Origin: Numida meleagris
Taxonomy: Eukaryota > Chordata > Aves > Galliformes > Numididae
DNA length: 64,000 bases
Reading direction: 5' to 3'
NCBI RefSeq assembly: GCF_002078875.1
Contig: NC_034410.1
Span: 78,030,143-78,094,142 of the forward strand
In this document: positions 1 to 11,620 of the stretch, piece by piece
Position numbering within the stretch: position 1 is the stretch's first letter
How the letters are laid out: every line of letters starts with the position of its first letter
Program-made: the position numbers and the translations under genes
Notes under the pieces: generated by a model
Database searches by the model: none
What the model saw: the letters and a program-made list of their open reading frames with translations, nothing else
Told to the model about the DNA's origin: nothing

Positions 1-90
1 CGCTGCCCCGCGGGGCCCCGCGCTGCGGCAGTGCGGCCCGGGGTTGGTGCCCGGCGGTGAGCGGGGGTCAGCGCTGCTGCGGCACCGTTA
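1..90. promoter_or_regulatory. GC/CpG-rich sequence cut by the left edge
   Basis: The first 90 bases are strongly GC- and CpG-rich and drop abruptly to AT-rich DNA. A donor-like CGGCG|GTGAGC is at about 56. This may be the edge of a CpG-island promoter or a first exon of a neighbouring gene. In human the divergent neighbour of MED10 is UBE2QL1, but nothing here identifies it. Confidence 0.35.
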
Positions 91-384
91 TACGTGGTAC
101 GCTTGTGTGAGAGCGTAGTTAGACTGGAACGCATTGCTGTGTGTGAATTTGTGGTGCAGGTATGTATGTATACACACCTAAACACACAATCTCGCCCGTA
201 AAGCACACAAAAGTGATGCAATTTTATATATACCTATTATATCTGTAGTATTAACCTATGTATAACATACACATCAGACATTTTAACTATACCTGTAAAA
301 ATGGATAGATTGTTGTGGTTCTGGAATGGTATAGATACACCTGTGTCCATGCATTTCTCTGTGTGTGCCTATACCTGCACTTGT

Positions 385-450
385 GTGGAACAGGCTGCTC
401 AGAGAGGATGCGGAGTCTCCTCTAGAGATGCTCAACATTTCATAGTACTT
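385..450 (+). mobile_element. Short CR1-like fragment
   Basis: ggaacaggctgctcagagag followed by a 'ggagtctcctctagagatg' block matches the internal part of CR1 3' ends, as seen at 14260-14310. It is short and has no tail. Confidence 0.5.
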
Positions 451-654
451 ATTTCCAAACAACACACCCCCTTCCCTAGAGTGCTCTCATCCCCGTTCTC
501 TACGGTTTTGAAGAGTTGCCAATACTGCGCTTCTGTAAAGAAGTCCAGAGGAAGCCACCTGGACACCTTGAAAGGTGCTATGGGACACAGTATGTTTTCG
601 TCAAAAACTAGGTGACTGACCTGCTTCCGTAAAAACGCTGGGATCTGCCCACAG

Positions 655-890
655 TTTTGGCCTCAAGTTGTGCCAGAGCATGTTCAGGTTGGATATTAGG
701 AACAAATTATTCTCAGATAGAGTGGTGAAGCACTGGAACAAGCCTAGGAAAGTGGTGGAGTCACCATCCCTAGAGGTGTTAAGGGAACATGTAGATGTGG
801 CACTGAGGGACACGGGTAGTGGGCATGGCAGGGATGGGCTGATGGCTGGACTAGATGATCTTGGAGGTCTTTTCCAACCTTGATGATTCA
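655..890 (+). mobile_element. CR1 LINE 3' end
   Basis: It starts with cctcaagttgtgccag and includes gagtggtgaagcactggaac, and ends with ggactagatgatcttggagg and a ttccaaccttgatgattc tail. Sense orientation, 5'-truncated, about 235 bp. It closely parallels the copies at 21071 and 52697. Its open frame is accidental. Confidence 0.9.
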
Positions 891-1903
891 GTTTCCTCCT
901 CTTTCTTCTAGCTGCTATTTAACCACTTGCTTTTACCAGTGAGTCCACATTCAGCAGGTGACAATTCACCATCAACAGATGGTATGAAACACAGCTAATG
1001 TCTTCGCCAGGCTTTTCAAAGGACAGATATGTCTGATAAACCACAGGTTAGAAAATCTTGCAGTTTTTAAGATCAAGAAGAAGCGGAATTATATTTGCTT
1101 TTCAAATATGGCATTATTAAGGGCTCTACATCATCATAGTAAGTCTGCAGTCTGCGCTTTGGTGAGTATATGACCAGAGCAGGATGTGCAGGGGGAGGAC
1201 AGGAGGATGTGGCTGTTCCTCCTGCCTGCTGCTGGAGCAGGCATAGTGGTGTGGAGGGACAGGTCGGGGTGAGATGGGTCAGGGTAGGGTGGATTGGGAC
1301 AGTCCTGGTGGGCAGCTGTGCAGAACAGGGCGCTCAGCAGCCGTCCCTGTCTAAGTATCTTGTGCCAGTCAAGACTGTGGGGCACATATGTCGAGCTGAA
1401 GCAGAATGCCAATTAGCAACTAGAGGGAACCTTTGTGTTGGCTTCATTAATGTTTCAGACTGAAAGGTCACTGTGTGGTGTTCCTGTGATAGTTGGCAGT
1501 AGGAGCAGTGGTCATCAATTTAACATGATGAAGGTTATTTACCTTCCTCATGTGACTGCTGAGTTATCTACCCGGTGGTCTGCAAAGGGAGACGCGAGCC
1601 AAGCAGTAGCTCTGTGGCTTGGTGCCACTGAGTTGTAAAGCAGCACAAGATGGATGGTGAAGGTGATGAGAAAGCTGTTGGGTTGGTGTGGAGGGCGCGA
1701 TAGGTGTGCCCTGACAAATGGAGCTGTGCTGTGACAGAGAGCTGCTCTGACATCTGTTTCAGACTGTGCCCTGCTGCCTACAGGGTAAAAAAGCTGTTGC
1801 GATGTAGCAAGCTCTTCTTTTTCAGCCCTAGGCTTCCTCAGCAAGGGAATTAGTTGGTTAGTCCGGGATGGAATATTGATAGCTGCAAGTCTAGTATCTT
1901 GAG
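891..1903. other. Intergenic, nothing recognised
   Basis: Open frames up to 120 codons occur on both strands but overlap one another and have no protein-like pattern. There is a G-rich stretch around 1190-1330. Confidence 0.5.
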
Positions 1904-2040
1904 GAATCATAGAATTATAGAATGGCCTGAGTTGAAAAGGAGGAAAACTAGGATGAAACAGCTTGACAATGGAGATCCTCCTGTGTTGATGAGATGGTCC
2001 TTATCCACACACATCATCTGTGGCTCAAAAAAACTCTTAA
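1904..2040 (-). mobile_element. CR1 LINE 3' end, antisense
   Basis: It begins gaatcatagaattatagaat, the reverse complement of the CR1 3' terminal repeat, followed by ggcctgagttgaaaagga. The older interior is diverged and the far boundary is vague. Confidence 0.7.
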
Positions 2041-2233
2041 CAGATTTTGGTCAGAGGTCTCTATGAAATCGTCATTAATTCTTACTCCATAGTATCTTAC
2101 ACACTATACCCTGGAGTGCACCAGGTCCAGCACTGCCAGCCGAGTGAGGGAATGGGTTGTCCCGCTCTGCTCTGCATTGATGCATATTCCCTGTGAGCAT
2201 TGGGTGCAGTTTGGATGCCACAATGAAAGGACA

Positions 2234-2735
2234 TAAAACTACCGAAGAGTGTTCAAAGGAGGGCTACAAAGATGGTGAAGGGTCTGAGGGTAAGACATAT
2301 GAGGAGCAGCTGAGGCCCCTGTGTGTGTTCAGCCCAGAGCAGAGGAGCTGAGGGGAAGCCTCATGGAGGCATGCAGCTCCTCACAGGGAGTGGAGGGACA
2401 GCACTGAGCTCTGCTCTCTGGTGACAGCAACGGCCTGAGGGAATGGCATGGAGCTGCATCAGGGGAGGGTCAGGCTGGGTGTTAGGAAAAGGTTCATCAC
2501 CAGAGGGCGGTGAGCATGGAACAGGCTGCTCAGGGCAGTGGGCACGGCCCCAAGCTGCTGGAGTTCAAGGAGCATTTGGACAATGCTGTCAGACATAGGG
2601 TTTGAACTTTGGGTGATTCTTTGTGGAGCCAAGATGATGCTTATGGGTCCCTTCCAATTCAGGATGTTCAATGATTGTTCTCTTGAGGTCCCTTCCAACC
2701 CCTGAAATTCTGTGATTCTGTGTGATTTGATGATT
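2234..2735 (+). mobile_element. CR1 LINE 3' region
   Basis: About 500 bp with CR1 blocks in order: gttcaaaggagggctacaaa, the 'ggaacaggctgctcagggca' block, then two tail-like endings, 'gggtcccttccaattcagg' and 'ggtcccttccaacccctg...ttctgtgattctg'. The doubled ending suggests an internal tail duplication or two nested copies. Confidence 0.88.
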
Positions 2736-3548
2736 TTATCTATTAGCCATATTCATTATCATACTTTCTCACTAGTTTCCCAGGTGTAGAAGTAAAACTG
2801 AACTGCACTGCAATCCCCAACATTGTCCTTTTTATTTTTTTGGAGCAGAACTAGGTGCTTCTCTCGTGGTACAAAAATATGGATTGACATCTGGCAGATA
2901 TGTCACTTGCATCTTTACCTGGAGTTGATTTCAAGCCCAGCCATTTTGCACTGATTAGTGAAACTAGACAGTGTTCAAAGCTCAGGTCTAGCAGCAGCCC
3001 TCAGCCTCACATGGAGCACACTGCTGCTGCTGAAGGACATCTCAGGCTCTTTTAGGATGTTTACGGGAACAAAATGCACACTGTCTTAGGAGAATTAGAA
3101 GACCTGGTCTTACTTAGTATAGCCCAGAAAGGACTGAATGGGGGTGTGACACTGTATAAATGTATTTGAGAAGTAAATGTCAGAGAGGGATATTGACTTC
3201 ATCACATGATCAAATGGCTGCACCGTGAGCAATCCTGAATACATTTGGACTGGAAATCTAAAGGCTTTCAGCTATGCGGTGAATGAAGGGCTTGAATACT
3301 CTTCCAAGTACTGGAAGCAGTAGACTTCACTCCTGTAGGATAGAGCTTAGGAAGCCTACAGACATAACTGTATAACAGAATAGGATAGGAGGATGCTCAG
3401 AGATAGACAATGAGGCTTGTATTATGAGTCTCTTGGCATCTGATGTGCCAGCATCTCCAAGTGGGTGAAAAAAGAGATTAGATCACTGTTGATTCACATT
3501 ATACTTACAATAAATTCCATGCCCCAGGGCTTCCAATGGAGTTGGGAA

Positions 3549-3592
3549 GTATATATATATGGACATATATATATACATATTTATATATCTAT
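3549..3592. repeat. AT microsatellite
   Basis: Imperfect (TA)n with interruptions (atatatatatggacatatatatatac). Confidence 0.85.
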
Positions 3593-3854
3593 TTTTTGTC
3601 TTCTACTGGTCTTTTTAAGTTCTTTTGCAGATCTGTAGACAGATTGTTATAGGTGGCATTAAAATCTTAAGGCTTGTGTACTCTGCTTATATCCTCAGGA
3701 TTAAGCCAGCTTCTAGATCTGGAATCCTTTTACAGTTATTTACCTAGACCAACCTGGCAGGCGCCATTGATTTCCTTTACAGCATGGAACATAGTCTCCT
3801 TCTCAGAACCAACTGAAGTTTTACTTATCAAATTGTTTGCAAATCTAAAAACAC

Positions 3855-3869
3855 TTTTTTTTTTTTTTT
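3855..3869. repeat. T15 homopolymer
   Basis: Uninterrupted run of T before cagcaagc. Confidence 0.8.
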
Positions 3870-4660
3870 CAGCAAGCAAGCTATTTATTCATCTCTTCTT
3901 CCTTTGCATGATTGAGTTATGTCAGTGGGCACCTTTGAGTATTTATCTGCCTCCTTTCATCCTCCAAACTGACAGTGTCTGATACTGCTGACACTTTTTC
4001 TTTGACTCCAGTCAATCCTTTGTGTTCCCTTAAAACTAACCACATTCTCTCATCTTCCTCTCTACAGCATACAGCCATAAGAAAGGTCAATTGCAAAGCA
4101 CTTACGGGTAATGAACTATTCCTCTTATTTCCAAAGGGCTTAGAAAATGCTTAGATCAGCATTGTCATCATGCTTTAGCTTCATGTTTCACAAACTGCCA
4201 ATTATAACTCCCAAGCTACTCTGCAAAAAAAGTTCAGAGGGGGTGACAAAGGATTAGAAAAGCCTTAAGAAATCGTTAGGTTGAAAGATTACTGGCAATG
4301 ACTCAATTCCTCAAAAGTGAGAAGTGTGTATTTACATAGCCTGTCATTTACTGTCCCCAAGAACTGTGATCATATCTTCACATGCTGATCCCGGAGAAGC
4401 AGCTGCTGCCACCAGCTGGTAGGTCACTGGTCCTTGTCTGGAGAGATGTCCCAGGAAGACAGATAGGCCATGAAGAAACTAACATCTACAGAAAGTTAAA
4501 CAGACATTGCTTCAGCCCAAAATATATCCTGGAATTTGACAAAAGGCAAGGCTGGTATTATGTTAACAGGGCAAACTAATAATAGAATTCACAGCATGCA
4601 GTTGTCCATGGGCAAGGCTGGAACAACAAGCATACTAAATTCAAAGCGTCAGACACGGAA

Positions 4661-4994
4661 TTAAGTGCACCCTCAGCAAGTTTGCAGACGACACCAAGCT
4701 GTGGGGTGCAGCTGACACACCTGAGGGATGAGATGCCATCCATGGGGACCTAGACAGGCTTCAGCAGTGGGCCCAGGTGAGCCTTATGAGGTTCATCAAA
4801 TCCAAATGCAAGGTCTTGCACTTGGTTGAGGCAATTCCCACTACCAATACAAGCTCTGGGATGAAAGGATTGAGTGAAGCCCTGCCAAAAAAGACCTGGG
4901 GGTACTGGTGGATGGGAATCTGGACATGAGCCTGCAATTTGACTAGATGACCTTTAAAGATCCCTTCCAACTCTAAGGATTCTATTATTCTATG
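4661..4994 (+). mobile_element. CR1 LINE fragment with the end of reverse transcriptase
   Basis: In sense orientation it reads KCTLSKFADDTKLWGAAD, which contains the FADD catalytic box of the CR1 reverse transcriptase. A degraded coding stretch continues to about 4930. There it jumps directly to the 3' tail (gactagatgacctttaaaga, ccttccaactctaaggattc). The sequence between was lost, so the copy is both 5'-truncated and internally deleted. Confidence 0.92.
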
Positions 4995-7049
4995 CAACAC
5001 TTGCCTTTTTTTTGTGACTGGATTATATTCATTTTCTTCACCGCTAAACTTCCAGACATTTTGGGATGACACCTCCTTTGTACTCTGGAAGCAGAAATGG
5101 CAGTTCCTTACGTGCTTCACAGCTGCATATGCAGTGCCAATGTAAGGAGGAATCTGGTGTGCACTATGTTACATACCATGTAAAGAACCCAAATGATTTA
5201 ATGTCCCGACAAATGTTCTAGTGTCACTCTGTGTCTGCAGTCATAGATGTTGTAAGAGAAAAGCTTACGGTATTGATGCAGATCAATGGTTCTTTTCCTG
5301 CCCAGGTCATATGCCTGAAGATAGACACAGAGATCTTGGATTATCAGAAGCTGTATACATCACTGCAAATTGGCTACTGGATTTGTCATTAGCAAGCCAA
5401 CAGATGGAGACTTCTCTCTATTAGATTTAGCAACAATACACTTTTTGTCTTCCAACATCCTCTACAAGAGAACAGTAGAAGTAAATCTGTACTGGAGTCC
5501 TGGAAGTATTCACATTTACTAGTGGGGAAGAGCAGGTTATGTACTTCTCCTTCATGCCATACAGCCGTAGCCACAGAGCTGCATCGTGGCTTAAACTGAA
5601 CTTTCATCTACATGCACCCATTCCTACCAATCTTGACACGGGAATCATAGATATTTTTTGAATCTGAGCCAATGGTGGCATTAGTATAGAAATCCAAAAC
5701 CATGAAAGCATGTGAAAACCAGAAGAAGAGGCTCTATCCAGGTTCCTAGGTAAGAAATGTGTTTTTTTTTTTTTTTAGTTTCTCATGAGTTTGGCCCAAG
5801 GCCTTGTCCAAACCTGTGATGCCTGTCCAAGGAGACTATAAGTTTGCCACTGTGGCTCTAGTGACAGAGAGAAGACAGCGGAAGGGCTGATGTCTACCCC
5901 ATGGCAGTAGGGTCTTCAGCAGGCAGGGGACCAAACAATTCCTGAATCATTGTATCTTATTTCCGTTTGTATAACAGGTAGTCTCTTCCTCTTCTCTCAG
6001 CCCCTTTCTGGTGCCAGGGCCCCTTTTCTCTGTACAGTTAGCCTTGCCTGTTATGGCCCTTAGGACTCTCAGTGTCTTCTGCATCTTCATGCTCCTGCAA
6101 ACAGGGTGTGCCTGCCAAGATGGGCTCAGGCAGAGCTTATAGCTCCCTTTCAAAAGTGTCTGTAGAGAGAAGAGAATTGAGGAAGACACGAGTTCCACAG
6201 TGAAGACCATAGTGGACTATTACCCATACTGAACTTCCCTGCCAACACCTCCATCTTTACGCCGTCAAAAAGCATGTGCTACTAAAGTTGCCATCCTGGA
6301 AAATGAGGGAGACTGAGTCCTCCTGCAAATGCTGTTTCTATAGAATGATACTAAAGATGTAAGCAGTGTGGCCCGAGGCCGGGCTTTTGGAGACATGCAG
6401 AGACATGATGCCTGTAGGAATACCATTGGACTAACAAGCTGAGCAAGGCAAGTCTGACGCAACCTCATCCATACAGTCTGTAATAAGAGGGCCCTGGAGC
6501 AATCCTTTATGCTAGACTTGACCTGCCGTTCATCTCACATGAAGTGAGCCAAATCACTCTGAAATCAGTTCTGGGAGCAACATGGCAGAGTAGGTGATCT
6601 GCTCCCAGGGACACTCCCAAGAAGACTTTTATTTGGCAATAGTACTGGTAGGGTTCCCCAGGGAACCTGTTCTGGCATCACTTAATGGTTGTGTTTACGA
6701 TCTGGAGGTAAATATAAAATTGCAAATAAAGGAAAGAGCTCACAGGATGGCTAGTGTAGAGACAAATAGTGTGGAGGGAGCCTAAATTGAATAGTTGGGT
6801 TTGTGAAATAAATGTATTTTAACACACACAGTTTACAAAGTCCTTTGAGCAAATTGTGCTAATTTATTTAACTGGAGAATATATTTACTATAGTGGCAAT
6901 CATGAAAGGAAATTAGGATTCATATCATATCAACAGATCAACAGATCAGCCCAAATTCCCTGTGGAATCTAACAACAAAGAGGGGTTTTGCAGTCCTGCG
7001 GTATATTAACAGGAAAGGAGTGAGCAGCACAAGGCATGGGAGAACAGGG
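4995..7049. other. Intergenic, nothing recognised
   Basis: No gene-like frame. A poly-T run lies at 5762. Short frames near 4761-5120 and 5947-6210 are shadows or chance. Confidence 0.5.
5762..5776. repeat. Poly-T run
   Basis: About 15 consecutive T. Confidence 0.8.
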
Positions 7050-7420
7050 ATCCACATCTCTGCAGAGACTAATATCAGATTTTGAAGTGCAGATCATCTT
7101 CCCTTTTCTGATGATATTGAAAAATTGGAAGTGCTGCTGAAAAAGCTGAAAGTGATTCAAGAAAATTATGTAAAGAATTCAATTTGTTTAGTTTATCATA
7201 CAGAGGACTGAAAGATGATTAAATTATTTGATTAAAGCACAGAATACACAGAACAAAACTTACTGGATAATAAAGCATTTCTACACTGGCTAGAAAAAGA
7301 TGTGGAAAGAATAGATACCTATAAATTAGATTCTCACTCAGACAACTTCTGTGAGTAAAGCCTATTTTAAGACTGGATGCTGGACATAACCTTCCTAGAG
7401 ATGCAGGGAGATTGTAAAGA
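7050..7420 (+). mobile_element. Ancient CR1/L3-like LINE fragment
   Basis: It contains 'aattcaatttgtttagtttatcat...agaggactgaaagatgatta' and 'aagactggatgctgga', a sequence order found in old amniote CR1 3' ends. It is heavily diverged, in sense orientation, and the boundaries are approximate. Confidence 0.5.
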
Positions 7421-10269
7421 GAGTGGATTAAGAATGCACAAGAGTGTGGAGAATGACTTTAAAACTGAAGAGTTATTGAATCCTCCAAAAAATAAAAAAA
7501 TAAAAAAATAGCAAGAGTCTTCAGTACTTTTCAGGAGGGACCTTTGCATCTGCTGCATGACCTTGCTGACAAAACATGACAACATATACCAGAGAGCTGA
7601 GTGGCTATCACTGTGTCCAGGGCATCCACACAACAGCGTGGGGGGAAGAAGGTACACGTGCAAACCTTTTGCCCCATTGTATTTTGAAGTTCCCCAAAGC
7701 CTACTGCTGCCCACTGCTCCTAATTAATATACTGTGATGAGTTAGAAGCTGAGCAGTTCTGAAAGAGCCTGGAAGACCTGACGTTCCGAGTCTGAACTGG
7801 AGGTAACTTCTGAGATGTTCTGGTGTTCATGAGACCCTTCATTTTAATCCAGCTGAATCCTGTAATGCTTGCTGATTCCAGCCTCTCCTGCACAAAATCC
7901 AGGCAGGCCCCATGACTACTTCCAGTGTGAAGCTAATGGCATCAGTAGTTCCAAACTGGATGCAACAGTGGCTCTACACAATGTAGTGGGCATGTGATTT
8001 AAACATTTTTCACCACAGGATAAAACTGTAAATGCTAGGTATTTTTTTCTGATTTTATGATTTGTTTCATTTTGAACCCATATGAGCATTACTTCATTTT
8101 TTTTTTCTTTTTCTCATGCATCATGAATTACAGTGCTTAGAAAAACCAAAAGTGTGAGGGAAGGGCACAAACACAGATACACATGCATCCACTCTATTTA
8201 ACTCTTACAAAGGTCTCCACTTAGCTTTTTTTGGTCTGGACCAACAAGCACTTTTCCAGGTACATTTTGGGAGCTAGAATGTAGATAAGGTCTGCTGCAT
8301 ACCAGTTGGACTCAGTGCTGGAGGATGGTCCCAGGTCCATTTCGTTTGCTAGCGCACATCTGGTCTGGAATCCTGGTATATCCCACTGCCTGGAATACTC
8401 CTATGCCTTCTTTCCCACTTATCAGGTAATGAAAGAGACAGTTTTAAATCGAGTGCATTAGTTTGAGTTTCAGGGAAAAAAAAACAAGAAAGAAAGAAAA
8501 AAAAAAACGAAAGAAGGAAAGAAGGAAGAAAAAAAGAGGGAAAGCATAGAGGCAAACCAGTCTTACTTATGGCTATTATATAATAAAATGAATGTTCTTC
8601 TAAGAGGAGATGATATATGTATCTTTCTCACCCCACAGAAAAAAAATCATGTGAAGGTACTTGATACATCATGAAAGTGACTCTACATTTCAGAAGAATG
8701 GATCTTAATTTTGCTTTAAATGACATGTGGTGGCAATCTGGATGCAGTATAAGCCCAGTCTAATGAATAAGATTAATATTCTAGGGAAAGAATCGGATAA
8801 TTGGATTGATTTTCTCAGCACATTTTTTAAGAGCAAAATTAGCAAGTAATTGTTTATGTAATATTAAGGGTACTAAGAAATAAAAGTTCTCAACATTTCA
8901 GACTGTTGTCATTACTCTGTGAAAATAAGTTTCCTGTACTGAAGCATATATTTTAGTCTTGCTGTGTTTTGATGGCCTCCCTGGAGCCAGAGTTGTGAGA
9001 ACACTCTCTCATCCAAAGTCCATTGCTATCAACAGAAAGAATCCCACAGTGCTCTGTGGTCTTTGGTTCAGGTCCAGATCTACTGGATTTGGAAGAGCAA
9101 AATTACTGTATGAACAAACTCCTGATCCTGCCGCTTCTTAGGCAAATAAATTTGGATGATTTCAGTAAGAATGAGATCAAGCCATGATGCATAAATGCAC
9201 CATCCCACTAGTTTGTGGTAGGAAGTGTATTACTTCAAGTCATTAATGAGCAGGTTGCTAAATACCTCATCTGTATGGAAACTATCAATACACCTCTTAT
9301 TCAGCTGAATAATGGGATTATTCTGGGAAAACTGTTTATTTTATTGCATCACTTTATTTTTTACAGCAAGATATAAAAATACAGCATGTTTTGGAGTGAG
9401 TCCAAAACCATCTTAGACACAAATACCATCGACTTGAGATATCAAGAACAAGAGAACAGTATTCTCTGTGTTGCACACATCTATCTTTACTGCTTCTCTT
9501 TTGCTTATCACTTGTTGGAATTAAAACAAGGAAGGGTAGTTGGCTTATAAGAAAGGACTTTTAGGTAGGTGATGCTCCCAGTTAATTACGGAAAATTTCA
9601 ACATGCATTTCTGGGTCTGCAGAAACAGAATGAGAAAGAGATTCATGGATTTGATACATTCATGCAGAAGAAAATATAAACAAAGTGAAAAAGAAAGCGA
9701 GAAAGACTGAGGGAGAGAAAAAGATGCATCATTGGAACAAGTGTGCTTTATTTGCTTTATTTACTACTTCCATGTTATTGGCCAGTGGCAGAAAACAGGA
9801 GCTAGGAGGAGAATCACTGTTCCAGAGATGGACAAAGAGAAGAATAATCTGCGTCTTTTTATATTTCTGAGAAAAAAAATGGTGACAATATCTGTAATTA
9901 AACACTCCATTGTGCCATATTACACTGGAAAGGTCATTTATATGGAGTATATAACGTGAGTATATACGTGAAAATGGTGAATAGTTTTTTTCAGACCTGG
10001 CACCTATAAAAACAGTCTCAAATCAACCTTGTTATGCTCTGCTTTGTAAGAAACCACCATGCAGTCTGCCTACATCCTACATGGCACGTCACTCTTGGAA
10101 AGTTCTAACAGATGGGGCACCTAACAGTAATGATAATTCAGATAAAGGCTCAGCAGTAATCGGAAGCAAATACTAAACAGTGAGGACATGGCAAATATGG
10201 ATGACAGCACTCCTGAATGCTGTCTTGGATTTGGAATGCCTTCAGTTCAGAGGATTTCCTAAGCCAGGC
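7421..10269. other. Intergenic, AT-rich
   Basis: Contains the polypurine tract at 8472-8545 and no recognisable gene. Open frames below 120 codons are low complexity or chance. Confidence 0.5.
8472..8545 (+). repeat. Polypurine (GAAA/GAAG) tract
   Basis: More than 70 bases almost purely A and G, with only two C interruptions (near 8485 and 8508). It is built of GAAA and GAAG repeats. The complementary strand encodes only Phe/Ser-rich low-complexity readings. Confidence 0.9.
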
Positions 10270-11620
10270 ATAATTTATCTATCACTCTTCTAACACTCTC
10301 TACCAAGCATTTGTCCCATCTCCCTTTCAAACTAATTAAGCTTTCGCTGTCCATAGCGTCAGTTGGGAAGTAATTCTCCAAGGCTGCCAAACTTTGCATG
10401 ACAAAAATCCCGTTTTTTTTTGGTGTGTGTGTGCTTTGAATTGGTGTTCCATTGACTTCACTGGGTCCTGGTTCTTGCGCTGGAAGATAATCTAGCTTCC
10501 AGACCACTCATGGCATTATAGATACAGCAAAACCTCTGTCAAATACATCTTCACTGGGCTCTCACTTAAGCTGACAAATCCCTGCCTGTTCAGTTTTCTT
10601 ATTACAGAAGCCATTTCATATTTACCATTCATACTGCCATTTCATCTTGGCAGCCCTTCTCTGGCTTTTTCCCAGGTCTACTCCAGGGAACCAGAACTAC
10701 TCACAGCATTCAAGGTTGGGGTGAACTGTGAGTTTATGCAGTGCCATAATGACATTTTCTACTTTGTCCTCAACTTCCTAACAATTCCTAACTCTCTCTA
10801 TAGGACTTCTGATCACAGCTAAGCACTGAGCTGATATTTTTACAGAACTTTCTTCTGCATCCCAGAATGTTGACCCTGTGTAGAGCAAGAGGCCATCAGC
10901 CCAGAGGTCATGAATTTTCAGGTGACATTACATTTTTTTGTTTGCTATGTGTGTCATTTTACCTTAATTATTTGTATTTCCTTGGACATTTTTTTTTCCC
11001 CTCAGTTACCAAGCCTTTTCAGGTCCTTCTACACTTTCCTACAACCTGTACTCATTTTTACTCCCTGGACTAACCTTCTCATAAACCAATTCTCTCATTC
11101 CACTGTTTGATTTCTTTTCTGGGTCATCTACAAGCACACTGAATGGCACAAATTTCAGCACAGATCCCTTTAGAATTCATTTGGGAACCACTCACCCATG
11201 AAAGAATTGAATATTTGCTCCTACTCTGTGTTTCCGATTTGGCAATTAGTTGTTCATTCACGCCAGGATTTCTCCTCATGCCATTATTTTAGTTGCTTAA
11301 AAGACTTTTGTTAAGAAATTTGCCAAAAGCCAATGGGAAATTCAAGTAGATTGTATCAATTAGAGCTCTCTTATCCACATGCTTGCCGACCCCTTGAAAA
11401 ATTCATTAGAAGTTTACAAAACCGGATTTTCTGTTACATAATCTGTGCTACTCTTCCCAAATGGGTCACGCTGATCTACATGGGCTCTCATTCTATCCTT
11501 TATTACAAATTCTACTTAACTGCTCAGTACAGATGTCTGGCTTACAAGCCAGTAATTTCCTGCTCTCTCCATGGAGATAAAGGTAGGTGTGCAATATGAT
11601 TACTTAAGTGATGAACCACG
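10270..11620 (-). mobile_element. Ancient CR1/L3-like LINE, antisense, about 1.3 kb
   Basis: Successive blocks match the antisense order of old amniote CR1 LINEs. They include a 'ccttctctggctttttccca' and 'ccagaactactcacagcattcaaggt' block at 10650-10720, 'cataatgacattttctac' near 10750, 'tgccaaaagccaatgggaaa' near 11330, and 'aagccagtaatttcctgc' near 11550. No intact coding frame remains. It is one of the longest old LINE remnants in the window. Confidence 0.65.

Larger units (their letters stand above)
2736..4660. other. Intergenic, simple repeats only
   Basis: AT-rich sequence with an AT microsatellite at 3549 and a T15 run at 3855. No gene or clear transposon was seen. Confidence 0.5.

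Noticed and set aside
668..883. 71-codon frame on the plus strand
   Set aside because: It lies entirely inside a CR1 3' end.
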